NCBI RefSeq assembly: GCF_000421845.1
Contig: NZ_ATXU01000007.1
Location: forward strand, 152,809-216,808
Origin: Leucobacter chironomi DSM 19883
GTDB taxonomy: Bacteria > Actinomycetota > Actinomycetes > Actinomycetales > Microbacteriaceae
DNA: 64,000 nucleotides
Reading direction: 5' to 3'
Shown: piece after piece, positions 48,484-57,519 of the stretch
Numbering within the stretch: position 1 is the first letter of the stretch
Layout of the letters: each line of letters begins with the position of its first letter
The notes under the pieces: generated by a model
What the model was told of the DNA's origin: nothing
Database searches by the model: none
Seen by the model: the letters and a program-made list of their open reading frames with translations, nothing else
Program-made: the position numbers and the translations under genes

Positions 48484-49965
48484 TCAGGCGGTGGGCGCGG
48501 TGGCGGCGCCGTCGGTGAAGGCGTTCTTCGGCACGAAGCAGAGCAGCGCGGCCGCGACGAGGGCGGTGACGCCGCAGATCGTCCACACGGTGAAGTAGCC
48601 GGCGAGGGATCCGGCGGTGCCCTCCGCGGCCGCGCCGGTGGCGCCGTGCATGAGCGCGATGCCGAACGTCGCGGACGCCACCGCGCCGCCCACGGTCTTC
48701 ACCGAGTTGGTGAGGCCGGTTGCGACGCCCGTCTGCGTGTCGGGGGCGGCCGCGGCGGCAGCCGCCGGGAGCGCCGCCACGAGCGCGCCGGAGCCGGTGC
48801 CGGCGATCATCATGTTCACGGTGACCTGGAGATAGCTCTCGTGCAGTGGCAGGAACAGCAGGTATCCGATGCCGACGAGGCAGGCTGCGCCGATGAGGGC
48901 GACCCGGGGCGTCGCCCACCGCGCCACCTTCGGGAAGACGAGCGCGCCCGCGATCATCGCCACCAGGTACAGGCCGATGATGAGCGAGGTGGTGAAGCCG
49001 CTGGTGCCGAGGCCGTAGCCGTACACTTCGGGGTCGGTGCGCGCGAAGGTCGAGAGCGGGGCCTGGGCGCCCAGCACGCTGACGCCGAAGAGGCCCGCGG
49101 TGAGGAACACCGGTGCGAGCGCGGGGGAGCGGAACATGCGCACGTCGATGAGCGGATCCGGATGCCGCAGTTCGACCAGCGCGAACGGCACGATCAGTGC
49201 GACGCCCAGCGTGGTGACGAGCCATGCGGCGGGATCGGCGGGGCCGTTCAGGCGCAGCAGGCTGAGGCCGCCGGTGAACGCGATGAGCGCGAGCGAGACC
49301 AGCACGAGGCCGGTCAGGTCGAGGCGCCCGCCGGGGCGCAGATCGCTCTCTCGCACACCGAAGGCGACCACGACGAAACAGGCGGCGACGAAGATCGCGG
49401 GCACGATCAGCACGATCTGCAGGGGGAGCATGTCGATGAGCTGGCCGCCGAGGAGCGCACCGAGGATCGCCCCGAGTTCGAGGAACGCGACGAGGATGCC
49501 GGCGGCGCGCGCGGTGAGCAGCGAGGATCCTTCGCGCCCGCGACTGCGCGCCCAGATGATCGCGATCTCGAGCGGCAGCCACACCACGTAGAAGCCCTGC
49601 AGCGCCCAGGCCACGAGGAACACCGCGAAGGAGTCCGTGAACGGCAGCGCGAACGAGGCGATCGCGGTGAGTGCGGTCGACCACAGCAGCATGCGTTTGT
49701 GGCCGAACATGTCGCCGAGCTTCGCGAAGGCGGGCACTACGAGCGCCGAGAGCATGAGCTGGGTGCCTTCGAGCCAGTTCACGTCGGCGTCGTGCACGCC
49801 GAGGTGCCGGGCGATATCGGTGAGCATCGGCGTGTAGTAGCCCTGCAGGATCCCGCTCGTGAACTCGACGAAGGCGAGGAATCCGACCACGCCCGCGAGC
49901 GCGCCCAGCCGCACGCGCGGCTTCGCCGCCGGAGTCGCGGCGGCGGTCCGCCTCGCCGCGGTCAC
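48484..49965 (-). CDS. MFS transporter of the 14-helix DHA2 type
   Basis: A 493-residue membrane protein with about 14 helices. Motifs include LTDIARHLGVHDADVNWLEGTQLMLSALVVPAFAKLGDMFGHKRMLLWS (helices 1-3 with the motif A-like GDMFGHKR loop) and GQLIDMLPLQIVLIV. DHA2 transporters export drugs by proton antiport. The start is GTG 49965, overlapping the upstream peptidase stop (GTGA), so both form one operon. The upstream frame is open inside the peptidase gene but in shadow. Confidence 0.88.
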   Translation of the reverse strand: MTAARRTAAATPAAKPRVRLGALAGVVGFLAFVEFTSGILQGYYTPMLTDIARHLGVHDADVNWLEGTQLMLSALVVPAFAKLGDMFGHKRMLLWSTALTAIASFALPFTDSFAVFLVAWALQGFYVVWLPLEIAIIWARSRGREGSSLLTARAAGILVAFLELGAILGALLGGQLIDMLPLQIVLIVPAIFVAACFVVVAFGVRESDLRPGGRLDLTGLVLVSLALIAFTGGLSLLRLNGPADPAAWLVTTLGVALIVPFALVELRHPDPLIDVRMFRSPALAPVFLTAGLFGVSVLGAQAPLSTFARTDPEVYGYGLGTSGFTTSLIIGLYLVAMIAGALVFPKVARWATPRVALIGAACLVGIGYLLFLPLHESYLQVTVNMMIAGTGSGALVAALPAAAAAAAPDTQTGVATGLTNSVKTVGGAVASATFGIALMHGATGAAAEGTAGSLAGYFTVWTICGVTALVAAALLCFVPKNAFTDGAATAPTA

Positions 49966-51311
49966 GCCGGCAGCCCTTCGATGAGGCGGCGGTGGAAGAG
50001 CTCCCCGCGCGCGAGCTCGGACACCTCGACGCGTTCGTCGACGCCGTGGATCGTGGCGCGCTGCTCGGCGTTCATCATGAGCGGCGCGAAGCGGTAGGTC
50101 GCCGGGGCGTAGCGGTGGAAGTAGCGGGAGTCGGTCGCCGCCATCGTCACGTACGGCACCGCGACCGCCTCCGGGTGCGACGCCGAGAGCGCGGCCGCGA
50201 TCAGCGCGAACTGGGGGCCGTCCGAGGGCGACTCGGGCGACGCGTCGTTGCCTTCGAGCACCTCGACCGAGACAGCGTCGTCGCCGATGCGGCGGCGCAG
50301 GCGCTGGGCGGCGCCCTCGACGGTCTCGCCGAGGGCGAGCCGCAGGTTGAGGGTGGCGCTCGCCTCTGAAGGCAGCACGTTGTTCGCGGTGCCGCCGGCG
50401 AGGCGCGTCGGGGCGATGGTCGTGCGCACGAGCGCGGCCGCCTCGCCTCCGAGCGCGGCGAACGCGCGCGCGTTCAGCCACGGCCAGGAGGCGAGCAGCC
50501 GGTACAGCGGCCGCCCGATGCCGCGTGAGCGCGGTGCGAAGAGGCCGAGCATGCGGGGGATGGCGCGGGGCGCCCGGGCGCGGAACGTGCCGGGCGTGAG
50601 CCGGTTCACCGCGCGGGCGACGCGGCCGACCGCGGTGAGCTCGGGCGGCACCGAGGCGTGACCTCCCTCGCCCCGGGCGCTGAGCCGCACGGTGGCGATC
50701 CCCTTCTCGCCCACGCCCACCATGGCCGCGGTGCCCGTGACGAAGGGCAGCGGCGCGTCGGTCACGGCGCCGCCCTCGTCGAGCACGATCCAGGGCCGGA
50801 TGCCTCGTCCGTGCAGGGTGTCCGAGATGGTGCGCGCGGCGGCGCCGAAGGTCTCCTCGTTGCCGCCGAACGAGAGCAGCACGTCTCGCGCCGGCGCGAA
50901 CCCCGCCGCGAGCAGGTTCTCGACGGCTTCGAGCACCACGAGCAGCGGGCCCTTGTCGTCGAGCGCGCCCCGGCCGTGCACGTAGCCGCCCTCGATACGT
51001 CCCTCGAAGGCGGGAAAGCGCCAGTCGTCGCTCGGGTCGACGGGCACGACGTCGTAGTGCGCCATCAGCACCGCGGGATCGGCTGAGCTGTTGCGTCCCG
51101 GCCAGCGGAAGAGCAGGCCGAAGTCGGTGATGCGCTCCCGTTCCAAGTGCTCGTGCGTGAGCGGGTAGAGCTCTTCGAGCAGCGCGACGAAGGCTTCGAA
51201 GGGCTGCGGGCCGCGCTCATCGAGCTCGGCGGAGACCGTGGGGATGCGGATCATGCGCGAGAGGCGCGTCTCGGCTCCGGGCCGGGGTGCGACATCGACG
51301 TTGGCTGCCAT
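49962..51311 (-). CDS. M20-family metallopeptidase
   Basis: A 449-residue peptidase with M20 metal-site motifs: MAHYDVVPV (first metal ligand His and Asp), GGYVHGRGALDDKGPLL, GGNEETFGA (catalytic Glu pair), and a late MAATDSRYFHRYAP. The dimerisation domain lies between (GEGGHASVPPE). It would hydrolyse a peptide or acyl-amino acid using two zinc ions in the cytosol. ATG 51311 is clear. Coupling to the MFS gene suggests that a peptide-like compound is both cleaved and exported, but this is inference. Confidence 0.9.
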   Translation of the reverse strand: MAANVDVAPRPGAETRLSRMIRIPTVSAELDERGPQPFEAFVALLEELYPLTHEHLERERITDFGLLFRWPGRNSSADPAVLMAHYDVVPVDPSDDWRFPAFEGRIEGGYVHGRGALDDKGPLLVVLEAVENLLAAGFAPARDVLLSFGGNEETFGAAARTISDTLHGRGIRPWIVLDEGGAVTDAPLPFVTGTAAMVGVGEKGIATVRLSARGEGGHASVPPELTAVGRVARAVNRLTPGTFRARAPRAIPRMLGLFAPRSRGIGRPLYRLLASWPWLNARAFAALGGEAAALVRTTIAPTRLAGGTANNVLPSEASATLNLRLALGETVEGAAQRLRRRIGDDAVSVEVLEGNDASPESPSDGPQFALIAAALSASHPEAVAVPYVTMAATDSRYFHRYAPATYRFAPLMMNAEQRATIHGVDERVEVSELARGELFHRRLIEGLPA

Positions 51312-51403
51312 GGCGCCAGTCTATGCGCGGCTCGAACCCGGCGTCCGGCCCCGGCCCGGCTCGGTCACGGCCCGCTCTGGCTGCGCCCCGGCCTGGCGCG
51401 CGT

Positions 51404-51820
51404 CTACTTCTCCTCCAGCGCTTCGCGCCACCCCTTCTCCTTCTCGATCCACTCGTTGTCCTGCGGGAAATCCTCCTCGCTGGTGATGCGGCGCACCTCC
51501 AGCTGGTTGCCCGGGCCGAGCGGGCAGCGCCGGGCCCACTCGACGGCCTCCTCGCGAGTGGGCACGTCGAGCACCCAGAAGCCGTTGAACTGCGATTCGG
51601 TGGTGCCGTAGGCGCCCTCGGTGACGAGCGGGGGATCGGCCGAGAAATCGACGACGGCGCCTTCCTCGGGCGGGGTGAGGCCGTCGCCGCCGGCCAGGAT
51701 TCCCGCCTCCATGAGCGACTCGTTGTAGCGGCCCATGGCCTCGATGATCTGCTCGAACGGCATCTCCTTCGAAGCCTGCAGCGCTTCGTCGGTGGCCCGC
51801 ATGATCAGCATGTACCTCAT
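51404..51820 (-). CDS. YciI/DGPF-domain protein
   Basis: A 138-residue YCII-related protein: MRYMLIMRATDEAL at the N-terminus, MGRYNESLMEAGILAGGDGLTPPE, VTEGAYGTTESQFNGFWVLDVPTREEAVEWARRCP. These proteins often sit beside ECF sigma factors, which is not so here. No catalytic role is proven. ATG 51820 has GGAG ten bases upstream; another in-frame ATG at 51832 is possible. Confidence 0.88.
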   Translation of the reverse strand: MRYMLIMRATDEALQASKEMPFEQIIEAMGRYNESLMEAGILAGGDGLTPPEEGAVVDFSADPPLVTEGAYGTTESQFNGFWVLDVPTREEAVEWARRCPLGPGNQLEVRRITSEEDFPQDNEWIEKEKGWREALEEK

Positions 51821-51908
51821 GGTGAACTCCATTCGTTTCGGGTGCTGATTCGACCCTGCCACCGCGGGCCGCGAATGGGAACCATCACGATGCCGCCGCG
51901 CACACGAA

Positions 51909-51967
51909 AAGCGGAGCCCCGGATCGCAGCTGCTCGTGGGAGCAAGCTGCGATCCGGGGCTCCGCTT
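51909..51967. terminator. 23-bp-stem bidirectional terminator
   Basis: Perfect 23-base arms, 51909-51931 and 51945-51967, with a 13-base loop. It lies 16 bases downstream of the symporter stop (minus strand) and upstream of the YciI gene, so it terminates the symporter transcript. Confidence 0.88.
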
Positions 51968-51982
51968 CGGTGGGAGGGCGGG

Positions 51983-53416
51983 CTACGCCTTCGCGGGCGC
52001 CGGATCCCGGATCTCGTCCTGCGACGGGCCGCCGGGGTGCTCGGCGTCGGTCTCCACGTCGGTGTTGTCGAAGGCCTGGCCCTTGCGGGGGGCGTTGTAG
52101 AGGTCGATGTCGAGGATGCCCTCGCGCTTCGCGACGATCGCGGGCACGAGCGCCTGGCCGGCGACGTTCACCGCGGTGCGGCCCATGTCGATGATCGGGT
52201 CGACGGCGAGCAGCAGGCCGACGCCTTCAAGGGGAAGACCCAGCGTGGACAGGGTCAGCGTGAGCATCACGGTCGCACCGGTGGTGCCGGCGGTCGCAGC
52301 CGAACCCACCACCGAGACGATCACGATGAGCAGGTACTGCACGATGGTGAGTTCGATGCCGAAGAACTGCGCGATGAAGATCGCGGCGACGGCCGGGTAG
52401 ATCGCGGCGCAGCCGTCCATCTTGGTGGTCGCGCCGAGCGGCACCGCGAAGGAGGCGTAGCCGCGCGGCACGCCGAGGTTGCGCTCGGTGACGCGCTGGG
52501 TGAGGGGCAGCGTGCCGATCGACGAGCGGCTCACGAAGCCCAGCTGCACGGCGGGCCACACGCCCGAGAAGTACTGCCTGACCGAGAGGCCGTGCGCCTT
52601 CACCAGCACCGGGTAGACCACGAAGAGCACGAGCGCGAGACCGGCGTAGAGCACCACCACGAACCAGGTGAGCGAGCCCATCTTGTCCCAGCCGTACTCG
52701 GCGACCGCGTTGCCGATGAGGCCGAGCGTGCCGATGGGGGCGATCCGGATGATCCACCACAGCACCTTCTGGATCACCGCGAGCGCGGATTCGGTGAGCT
52801 TGATGAACGGCTCGGCCTTCTCGCCGATCTTGAGCGCTGCGATGCCCACCGCGACCGAGATCACGATCACCTGCAGCACGTTGAAGCTGGCGGATCCGGT
52901 GAAGGAGCCCGTCTCGGCGTCGACGCCGCCGTTCACGCCGAGGCCCAGGAAGTTCGAGGGCACGAGGCCGGTGAGGAAGTTCCACCAGGTGCCGACGGCG
53001 TAGGGGTCGCCGGTCTCGAGCTCGCTCTGGGAGGCCTGCACGCCGGGCTGGAACACGACGCCGAGCGTGATGCCGATCGTGACCGCGATGAGCGCCGTGA
53101 TGCCGAACCACAGCAGGGTCTGGCCTGCGAGGCGAGCGGCGTTCGTGACCTGGCGCAGTCCGACGATGCTCGACACGATGGCGGTGAAGATGAGCGGCAC
53201 GACCGCGGCGCGCAGCAGCGAGACGTAGCTGCCGCCGATGGTGGCGAGCGTGGCGTGCAGGCCGTTCGGGTTGTCTTCGGCGTCGGTCCCGATCGAGCGG
53301 GCGATGCCGCCGAGCACGAGGCCGAGGACCAGGGCGGCGAGGATCTGCCACCCGAAGGAGGTCATCCACTTGGGGAGGCGGCGCCGCGTTGCGGTGGCGG
53401 TCGTTGGTGTCGACAC
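51983..53416 (-). CDS. Dicarboxylate/amino acid:cation symporter (DAACS family)
   Basis: A 477-residue transporter of the GltP/DctA fold: about eight helices and the substrate-site segments SRSSIGTLPLTQRVTERNLG (serine-rich hairpin 1), PLGATTKMDGCAAIYPAVAAIFIAQFFG (helix 7), GSAATAGTTGATVMLTLTLSTLGLP (hairpin 2) and AVDPIIDMGRTAVNV (helix 8). It takes up dicarboxylates or acidic amino acids with sodium or protons. GTG 53416 is preferred as the frame upstream lacks family sequence and AAAGGAAC lies before it. The acidic C-terminal tail is unstructured. Confidence 0.93.
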   Translation of the reverse strand: MSTPTTATATRRRLPKWMTSFGWQILAALVLGLVLGGIARSIGTDAEDNPNGLHATLATIGGSYVSLLRAAVVPLIFTAIVSSIVGLRQVTNAARLAGQTLLWFGITALIAVTIGITLGVVFQPGVQASQSELETGDPYAVGTWWNFLTGLVPSNFLGLGVNGGVDAETGSFTGSASFNVLQVIVISVAVGIAALKIGEKAEPFIKLTESALAVIQKVLWWIIRIAPIGTLGLIGNAVAEYGWDKMGSLTWFVVVLYAGLALVLFVVYPVLVKAHGLSVRQYFSGVWPAVQLGFVSRSSIGTLPLTQRVTERNLGVPRGYASFAVPLGATTKMDGCAAIYPAVAAIFIAQFFGIELTIVQYLLIVIVSVVGSAATAGTTGATVMLTLTLSTLGLPLEGVGLLLAVDPIIDMGRTAVNVAGQALVPAIVAKREGILDIDLYNAPRKGQAFDNTDVETDAEHPGGPSQDEIRDPAPAKA

Positions 53417-53662
53417 GACGAGGGGTTCCTTTCGCTGGTGAGCGCGGATCGGAGGTGTGGGCGGATCCGCGCGAAGTGCGTGCGGGCGTGAAGCCCGGGC
53501 CGCAGGAGAGTGTAGCAAGCTATTCGCCTGAGTTATTCCAGGTATTGCGAAATGTTGAGTCGCGGGTTGCTGGGAGCGTTCTGCTGCGGGCGGATCGGCG
53601 GCGCGGTCGAAGCGCGGCTCGCGGCGCTGCCGACTGCGGTGAGGCCGGGGTATCCTGGCCCT

Positions 53663-54151
53663 ATGGCAGATTCTTCGTTTGACGTGGTGAGCAAGATCGA
53701 CTCGATGGAGGTCGAGAACGCGGTCAACCAGGCCCGCAAGGAGGTCGAGCAGCGCTACGACTTCAAGGGCGTGGGCGCCGACGTGACCTTCTCGGGCGAG
53801 AACATCCAGATCAAGGCCAACACCGAGGAGCGCGCGAATGCCGTGCTCGACGTGCTGCAGTCGAAGTTCATCAAGCGCGGTCTCTCGCTCAAGGCGCTCG
53901 ACAGCGGTGAGCCCTACGCGAGCGGCAAGGAGTACCGGATCGACTCCAAGCTGAAGGAGGGCATCGATCAGGCCACCGCGAAGAAGCTGAACAAGCTGAT
54001 CCGCGAGGAGGCCCCGAAGGCCGTCAAGTCGCAGATCCAGGGCGACGAGCTGCGCGTCAGCTCGAAGAGCCGCGACGACCTGCAGGAGACCATCGCGCTC
54101 CTCAAGGGCGCCGACGTCGACGTCGCCCTCCAGTTCGTCAACTTCCGCTGA
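53663..54151 (+). CDS. yajQ: YajQ-family nucleotide-binding protein
   Basis: A 162-residue protein of the YajQ/DUF520 family: DSSFDVVSKIDSMEVENAVNQA at the N-terminus, QRYDFKGVGADVTFSG, QSKFIKRGLSLKALD, and VDVALQFVNFR at the end, forming two related alpha/beta domains. Some members bind cyclic di-GMP or nucleic acid. ATG 53663 lies 6 bases after TATCCT with no Shine-Dalgarno, a strong leaderless signature. The gene is followed two bases after its stop by a DUF3151 gene, so both are cotranscribed. Confidence 0.93.
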   Translation: MADSSFDVVSKIDSMEVENAVNQARKEVEQRYDFKGVGADVTFSGENIQIKANTEERANAVLDVLQSKFIKRGLSLKALDSGEPYASGKEYRIDSKLKEGIDQATAKKLNKLIREEAPKAVKSQIQGDELRVSSKSRDDLQETIALLKGADVDVALQFVNFR

Positions 54152-54153
54152 GC

Positions 54154-54573
54154 ATGATCGGCGAGAATCTGCTCGGCCCCGAGCCCACGCACCTGCAGCC
54201 CGAGCCGGAGGTCGTCGCGGCGCTCGCTGCCGGCACCGATCCCGAGTCCATTGTGCGCCAGCACCCCGAGTCGCCGCTCGCGTGGGCGCTGCTCGCCGAC
54301 CGCGCCGACGCGGAGGGCCGCGAAGTCGAGGCCTACGCCTTCGCCCGTGTGGGCTACCACCGCGGGCTCGACGCGCTGCGCAAGTCGGGCTGGCGCGGAG
54401 CCGGCCCGGTGCCGTGGGCGCACGAGCCCAACCGCGGCGTGCTGCGAGCCCTCTACGCGCTGCGCCGATCCGCCGCCCGCATCGGCGAGCAGAGCGAGGT
54501 CGAACGGCTCACCGAGTTCCTCGACGGCGCCGACCCGCAGGCGATCGCCGCCATCGAGGCCGCCGGCGCCTGA
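54154..54573 (+). CDS. DUF3151 family protein
   Basis: A 139-residue actinobacteria-specific protein of the DUF3151 family, recognised by NLLGPEPTHL at the start, SPLAWALLADRA, EAYAFARVGYHRGLDALRKSGWRGAGPVPW and LRALYALRRSA. Function unknown. It lies two bases after yajQ and upstream of purA, which has its own promoter (TAGACT near 54660). Confidence 0.92.
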   Translation: MIGENLLGPEPTHLQPEPEVVAALAAGTDPESIVRQHPESPLAWALLADRADAEGREVEAYAFARVGYHRGLDALRKSGWRGAGPVPWAHEPNRGVLRALYALRRSAARIGEQSEVERLTEFLDGADPQAIAAIEAAGA

Positions 54574-54704
54574 GCCGGCATCGGCGAGGGATTCCGGGCT
54601 CCGGCGCCTCCCGGACGGCTCTCCGACCCGGCCGAATCGGCTTCGTCGGAGGCGGCGGGTAGACTGGGCCGGTATCTGCCACAGCTGCAAAGGAAGGGGC
54701 TGAG

Positions 54705-55991
54705 ATGCCCGCAGTGCTCATCACCGGTGCCCAGTGGGGCGACGAGGGGAAGGGGCGAGCGACCGACCTGCTCGGCAGCCGCGTCGAGTACGTGGTCAAG
54801 TTCAACGGCGGCAACAACGCCGGCCACACTGTTGTGGTGGGCGAAGAGAAGTACGCCCTGCACTTGCTCCCGTCCGGCATTCTGACCCCCGGCGTCGTGC
54901 CCGTCATCGGCAACGGCGTGGTGATCGACCTCGGCGTGCTCAAGCAGGAGCTCGACGCCCTCAGCAGCCGCGGCGTCGACGTGTCGCGCCTCAAGGTGAG
55001 CGCGAACGCGCACGTCATCACCGCCTACCACCGCACCCTCGACAAGGTCACCGAGCGCTTCCTGGGCAAGCGCCAGATCGGTACGACGGGACGCGGGATC
55101 GGCCCGGCCTACGCCGACAAGATCAACCGGGTGGGCATCCGCATCCAGGACCTCTTCGACGAGAGCATCCTGCGCCAGAAGGTCGAAGCGGCGCTCGAGT
55201 TCAAGAACCAGGTGCTCGTCAAGATCTACAACCGGCGCGCCATCGAGGCCGACGAGGTGATCGCCGACCTGCTGAGCTTCCGCGAGATGCTCGAGCCGAT
55301 GGTGTGCGACACCGGTCTGCTGCTGCACGAGGCGATGCAGGACGGCAAGACCGTGCTGTTCGAGGCCGGGCAGGCCACGATGCTCGACATCGACCACGGC
55401 ACCTACCCGTTCGTCACCTCGTCGAACGCGACCGCAGGCGGTGCGAGCACCGGCTCGGGGCTGCCCCCGCACCAGCTCGACCGCATCATCTCGGTCGTCA
55501 AGGCCTACACGACCCGCGTCGGCGCCGGCCCGTTCCCCACCGAGCTCTTCGACGAGTTCGGCGAGCACCTGGCGAGCGTGGGCCACGAGTACGGCACCAC
55601 CACGGGCCGGGCCCGCCGCTGCGGCTGGTACGACGCGCCCATCGCGCGCTACGCGGCCCGCATCAACGGCGTCACCGACTTCGTGCTCACCAAGCTCGAC
55701 GTGCTGTCGGGCCTCGAGACGATCCCGGTCTGCGTCGCGTACGACGTGAACGGCGTGCGACACGACGAGATGCCCGTCAACCAGAGCGACTTCCACCACG
55801 CGAAGCCGATCTACGAGGAGTTCCCCGGCTGGTCCGAGGACATCACGGGCGCGCGCCGGTTCGAGGATCTGCCGAAGAACGCGCAGGACTACATCCTCGC
55901 CCTCGAGGCGATGAGCGGCGCTCGCATCTCCGCGATCGGCGTCGGCCCCGAGCGCGAGCAGGTCGTGGTGCGCCACGATCTGCTCGGCTGA
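54705..55991 (+). CDS. purA: Adenylosuccinate synthetase
   Basis: A 428-residue enzyme with every PurA signature: [17 protein letters not shown] (GTP/IMP site), [52 protein letters not shown], and [13 protein letters not shown]. It joins IMP and aspartate using GTP in AMP synthesis. ATG 54705 has AAGGAAGGGG upstream. The next gene starts ten bases after the stop. Confidence 0.98.
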   Translation: MPAVLITGAQWGDEGKGRATDLLGSRVEYVVKFNGGNNAGHTVVVGEEKYALHLLPSGILTPGVVPVIGNGVVIDLGVLKQELDALSSRGVDVSRLKVSANAHVITAYHRTLDKVTERFLGKRQIGTTGRGIGPAYADKINRVGIRIQDLFDESILRQKVEAALEFKNQVLVKIYNRRAIEADEVIADLLSFREMLEPMVCDTGLLLHEAMQDGKTVLFEAGQATMLDIDHGTYPFVTSSNATAGGASTGSGLPPHQLDRIISVVKAYTTRVGAGPFPTELFDEFGEHLASVGHEYGTTTGRARRCGWYDAPIARYAARINGVTDFVLTKLDVLSGLETIPVCVAYDVNGVRHDEMPVNQSDFHHAKPIYEEFPGWSEDITGARRFEDLPKNAQDYILALEAMSGARISAIGVGPEREQVVVRHDLLG

Positions 55992-56001
55992 GGGGGCGAG
56001 C

Positions 56002-56301
56002 GTGAGCGATCCGACGCCTGAGCAGCGCCTCACCGCGCTGCGCTCCAGCATCGACAACATCGATGCGGCGCTCGTGCACATGCTCGCGGAACGCTTCCGC
56101 TGCACGCAGGAGGTGGGCCGGCTGAAAGCCGACCACGACATGCCGCCGTCGGATCCCTCGCGTGAAGCGCGGCAGATCGAACGCTTGCGGTCGCTCGCGG
56201 AGGACGCGCACCTCGACCCCGAGTTCGCCGAGAAGTGGTTCAACTTCGTGGTGGCCGAGGTGATCCGCCACCACACCCGCATCGCGAACGAGTCGGAGTA
56301 G
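56002..56301 (+). CDS. AroQ-type chorismate mutase
   Basis: A 99-residue all-helical protein of the AroQ class: LRSSIDNIDAALVHMLAERFRCTQEVGRLKADH with the conserved Arg, Lys and Asp, then a second helix pair (FAEKWFNFVVAEVIRHHTRI). It converts chorismate to prephenate for phenylalanine and tyrosine synthesis; in actinobacteria the small free enzyme may need DAHP synthase as a partner. The start is GTG 56002, ten bases after purA. No secretion signal is present. Confidence 0.9.
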   Translation: MSDPTPEQRLTALRSSIDNIDAALVHMLAERFRCTQEVGRLKADHDMPPSDPSREARQIERLRSLAEDAHLDPEFAEKWFNFVVAEVIRHHTRIANESE

Positions 56302-56346
56302 CGGACGGGCCGCAGGCCCCGCGCCGGGATCGCGCTTGCGAATCAT

Positions 56347-56362
56347 TCGAACATATGTTCGA
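56347..56362. promoter_or_regulatory. Perfect SOS (LexA) box
   Basis: TCGAACATATGTTCGA is a perfect palindrome matching the actinobacterial LexA consensus TCGAAC-N4-GTTCGA. It ends eight bases before the start of the radical SAM gene, so LexA would block that promoter until DNA damage. Confidence 0.85.
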
Positions 56363-56370
56363 ATGTGTGC

Positions 56371-57441
56371 ATGAGGTGGAGCGGTCAGCGTGTGGATGCG
56401 GCGTCGGAGGCGACGCTGCCGGGGCTCGGCCTCGGCGAGGTCGCCGCGCTGCCCGGCCACCTGCGCACGGTCCGCGCCCCCGAGTTCGCCGGCCTGGTCT
56501 TCCACGAGGTGATCGCGAAGAGCGCGCTCAACCGGGTGCCCGCCTCGTCGTCGATGCCCTTCTCCTGGACCATCAACCCCTATCGGGGCTGCTCGCACGC
56601 CTGCGTGTACTGCTTCGCGCGGGGATCGCACCGCTACCTCGATCTCGACACGGGCCGCGACTTCGACTCGCAGATCGTGGTGAAGGTCAACATCGCCGAG
56701 GTGCTCGGCCGCGAGCTGGGCAGGCCCAGCTGGGCGGGTGAGCACGTGGCGCTCGGCACCAACACCGACCCGTACCAGCGCGCCGAAGGCCGGTACCGGC
56801 TCATGCCCGGCATCATCGATGCGCTCGCCCGCAGCGGCACACCGATGTCGATCCTCACCAAGGGCACCCTGCTGCGCCGCGATCTGCCGCAACTCGTCGA
56901 GGTCGCGCAGCGGGCGCCCGTCGCGCTGTCCATGTCGATCGCGGTGGCCGATCCCGGGCTGCAGCGCTCGATCGAGCCCGGAGTGCCGTCCGCCCGAGCG
57001 AGGCTCGACACGATCGCCGCCGCCCGCGACGCCGGCTTCGCCCCTGACGTCTTCGTCATGCCCGTGCTGCCCCACCTCACCGACTCGACCGAGCAGCTCG
57101 GCGCGCTGCTGCGCGACATCCGCGCCGCGGGCGCCCGCTCGGTCATGTACGGCCCGCTGCACCTGCGGTCGCACGTCAAACCGTGGTTCTTCGCCTGGCT
57201 CGAGCGCGAGCACCCTGAGCTCCTGCCCGCCTACCACTCGCTCTACCCGGGCAGCGCGAGCCGCGCCCCGCAGGCGTACCGCATGGAGCTGGCGGCGCGG
57301 ATCCGCCCCATTATCCGGCGCCTCGGCCTGGAATGGGCGGCCCCGCGCGATCCCGGGCACCCGAGGGGCAGTGCGGGGCTCACCCCGGATCACGTCGCGG
57401 CGATCACTCCTCCGGGGGCTCCGGCGCCCACGCTCTTCTGA
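56371..57441 (+). CDS. Radical SAM protein of the Rv2578c (SplB-like) family, SOS-controlled
   Basis: A 356-residue radical SAM enzyme. The iron-sulfur motif is in NPYRGCSHACVYCFARGSH (CxxxCxxC-type spacing); further conserved parts are LGTNTDPYQRAEG, SILTKGTLLRRDL and VFVMPVLPHLTDS. The family has been likened to spore photoproduct lyase and, to my knowledge, its mycobacterial member is DNA-damage inducible. The perfect LexA box directly upstream supports a repair role. ATG 56371 places the box at the promoter; a second in-frame ATG at 56365 overlaps less well. The substrate is unproven. Confidence 0.88.
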   Translation: MRWSGQRVDAASEATLPGLGLGEVAALPGHLRTVRAPEFAGLVFHEVIAKSALNRVPASSSMPFSWTINPYRGCSHACVYCFARGSHRYLDLDTGRDFDSQIVVKVNIAEVLGRELGRPSWAGEHVALGTNTDPYQRAEGRYRLMPGIIDALARSGTPMSILTKGTLLRRDLPQLVEVAQRAPVALSMSIAVADPGLQRSIEPGVPSARARLDTIAAARDAGFAPDVFVMPVLPHLTDSTEQLGALLRDIRAAGARSVMYGPLHLRSHVKPWFFAWLEREHPELLPAYHSLYPGSASRAPQAYRMELAARIRPIIRRLGLEWAAPRDPGHPRGSAGLTPDHVAAITPPGAPAPTLF

Positions 57442-57495
57442 GCCGCTGAGCCGCTGAGCCGCTGAGCCGCTGAGCCGCTGAGCCGCTGAGCCGCT
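57440..57495 (+). repeat. Seven tandem copies of the octamer GAGCCGCT
   Basis: An uninterrupted 8-bp tandem repeat starts in the stop codon of the radical SAM gene. As a perfect repeat, it should vary in copy number between strains, without effect on the coding sequence. Confidence 0.95.
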
Positions 57496-57519
57496 GAGGG
57501 TTTGGCATCGCCTCCGCGC

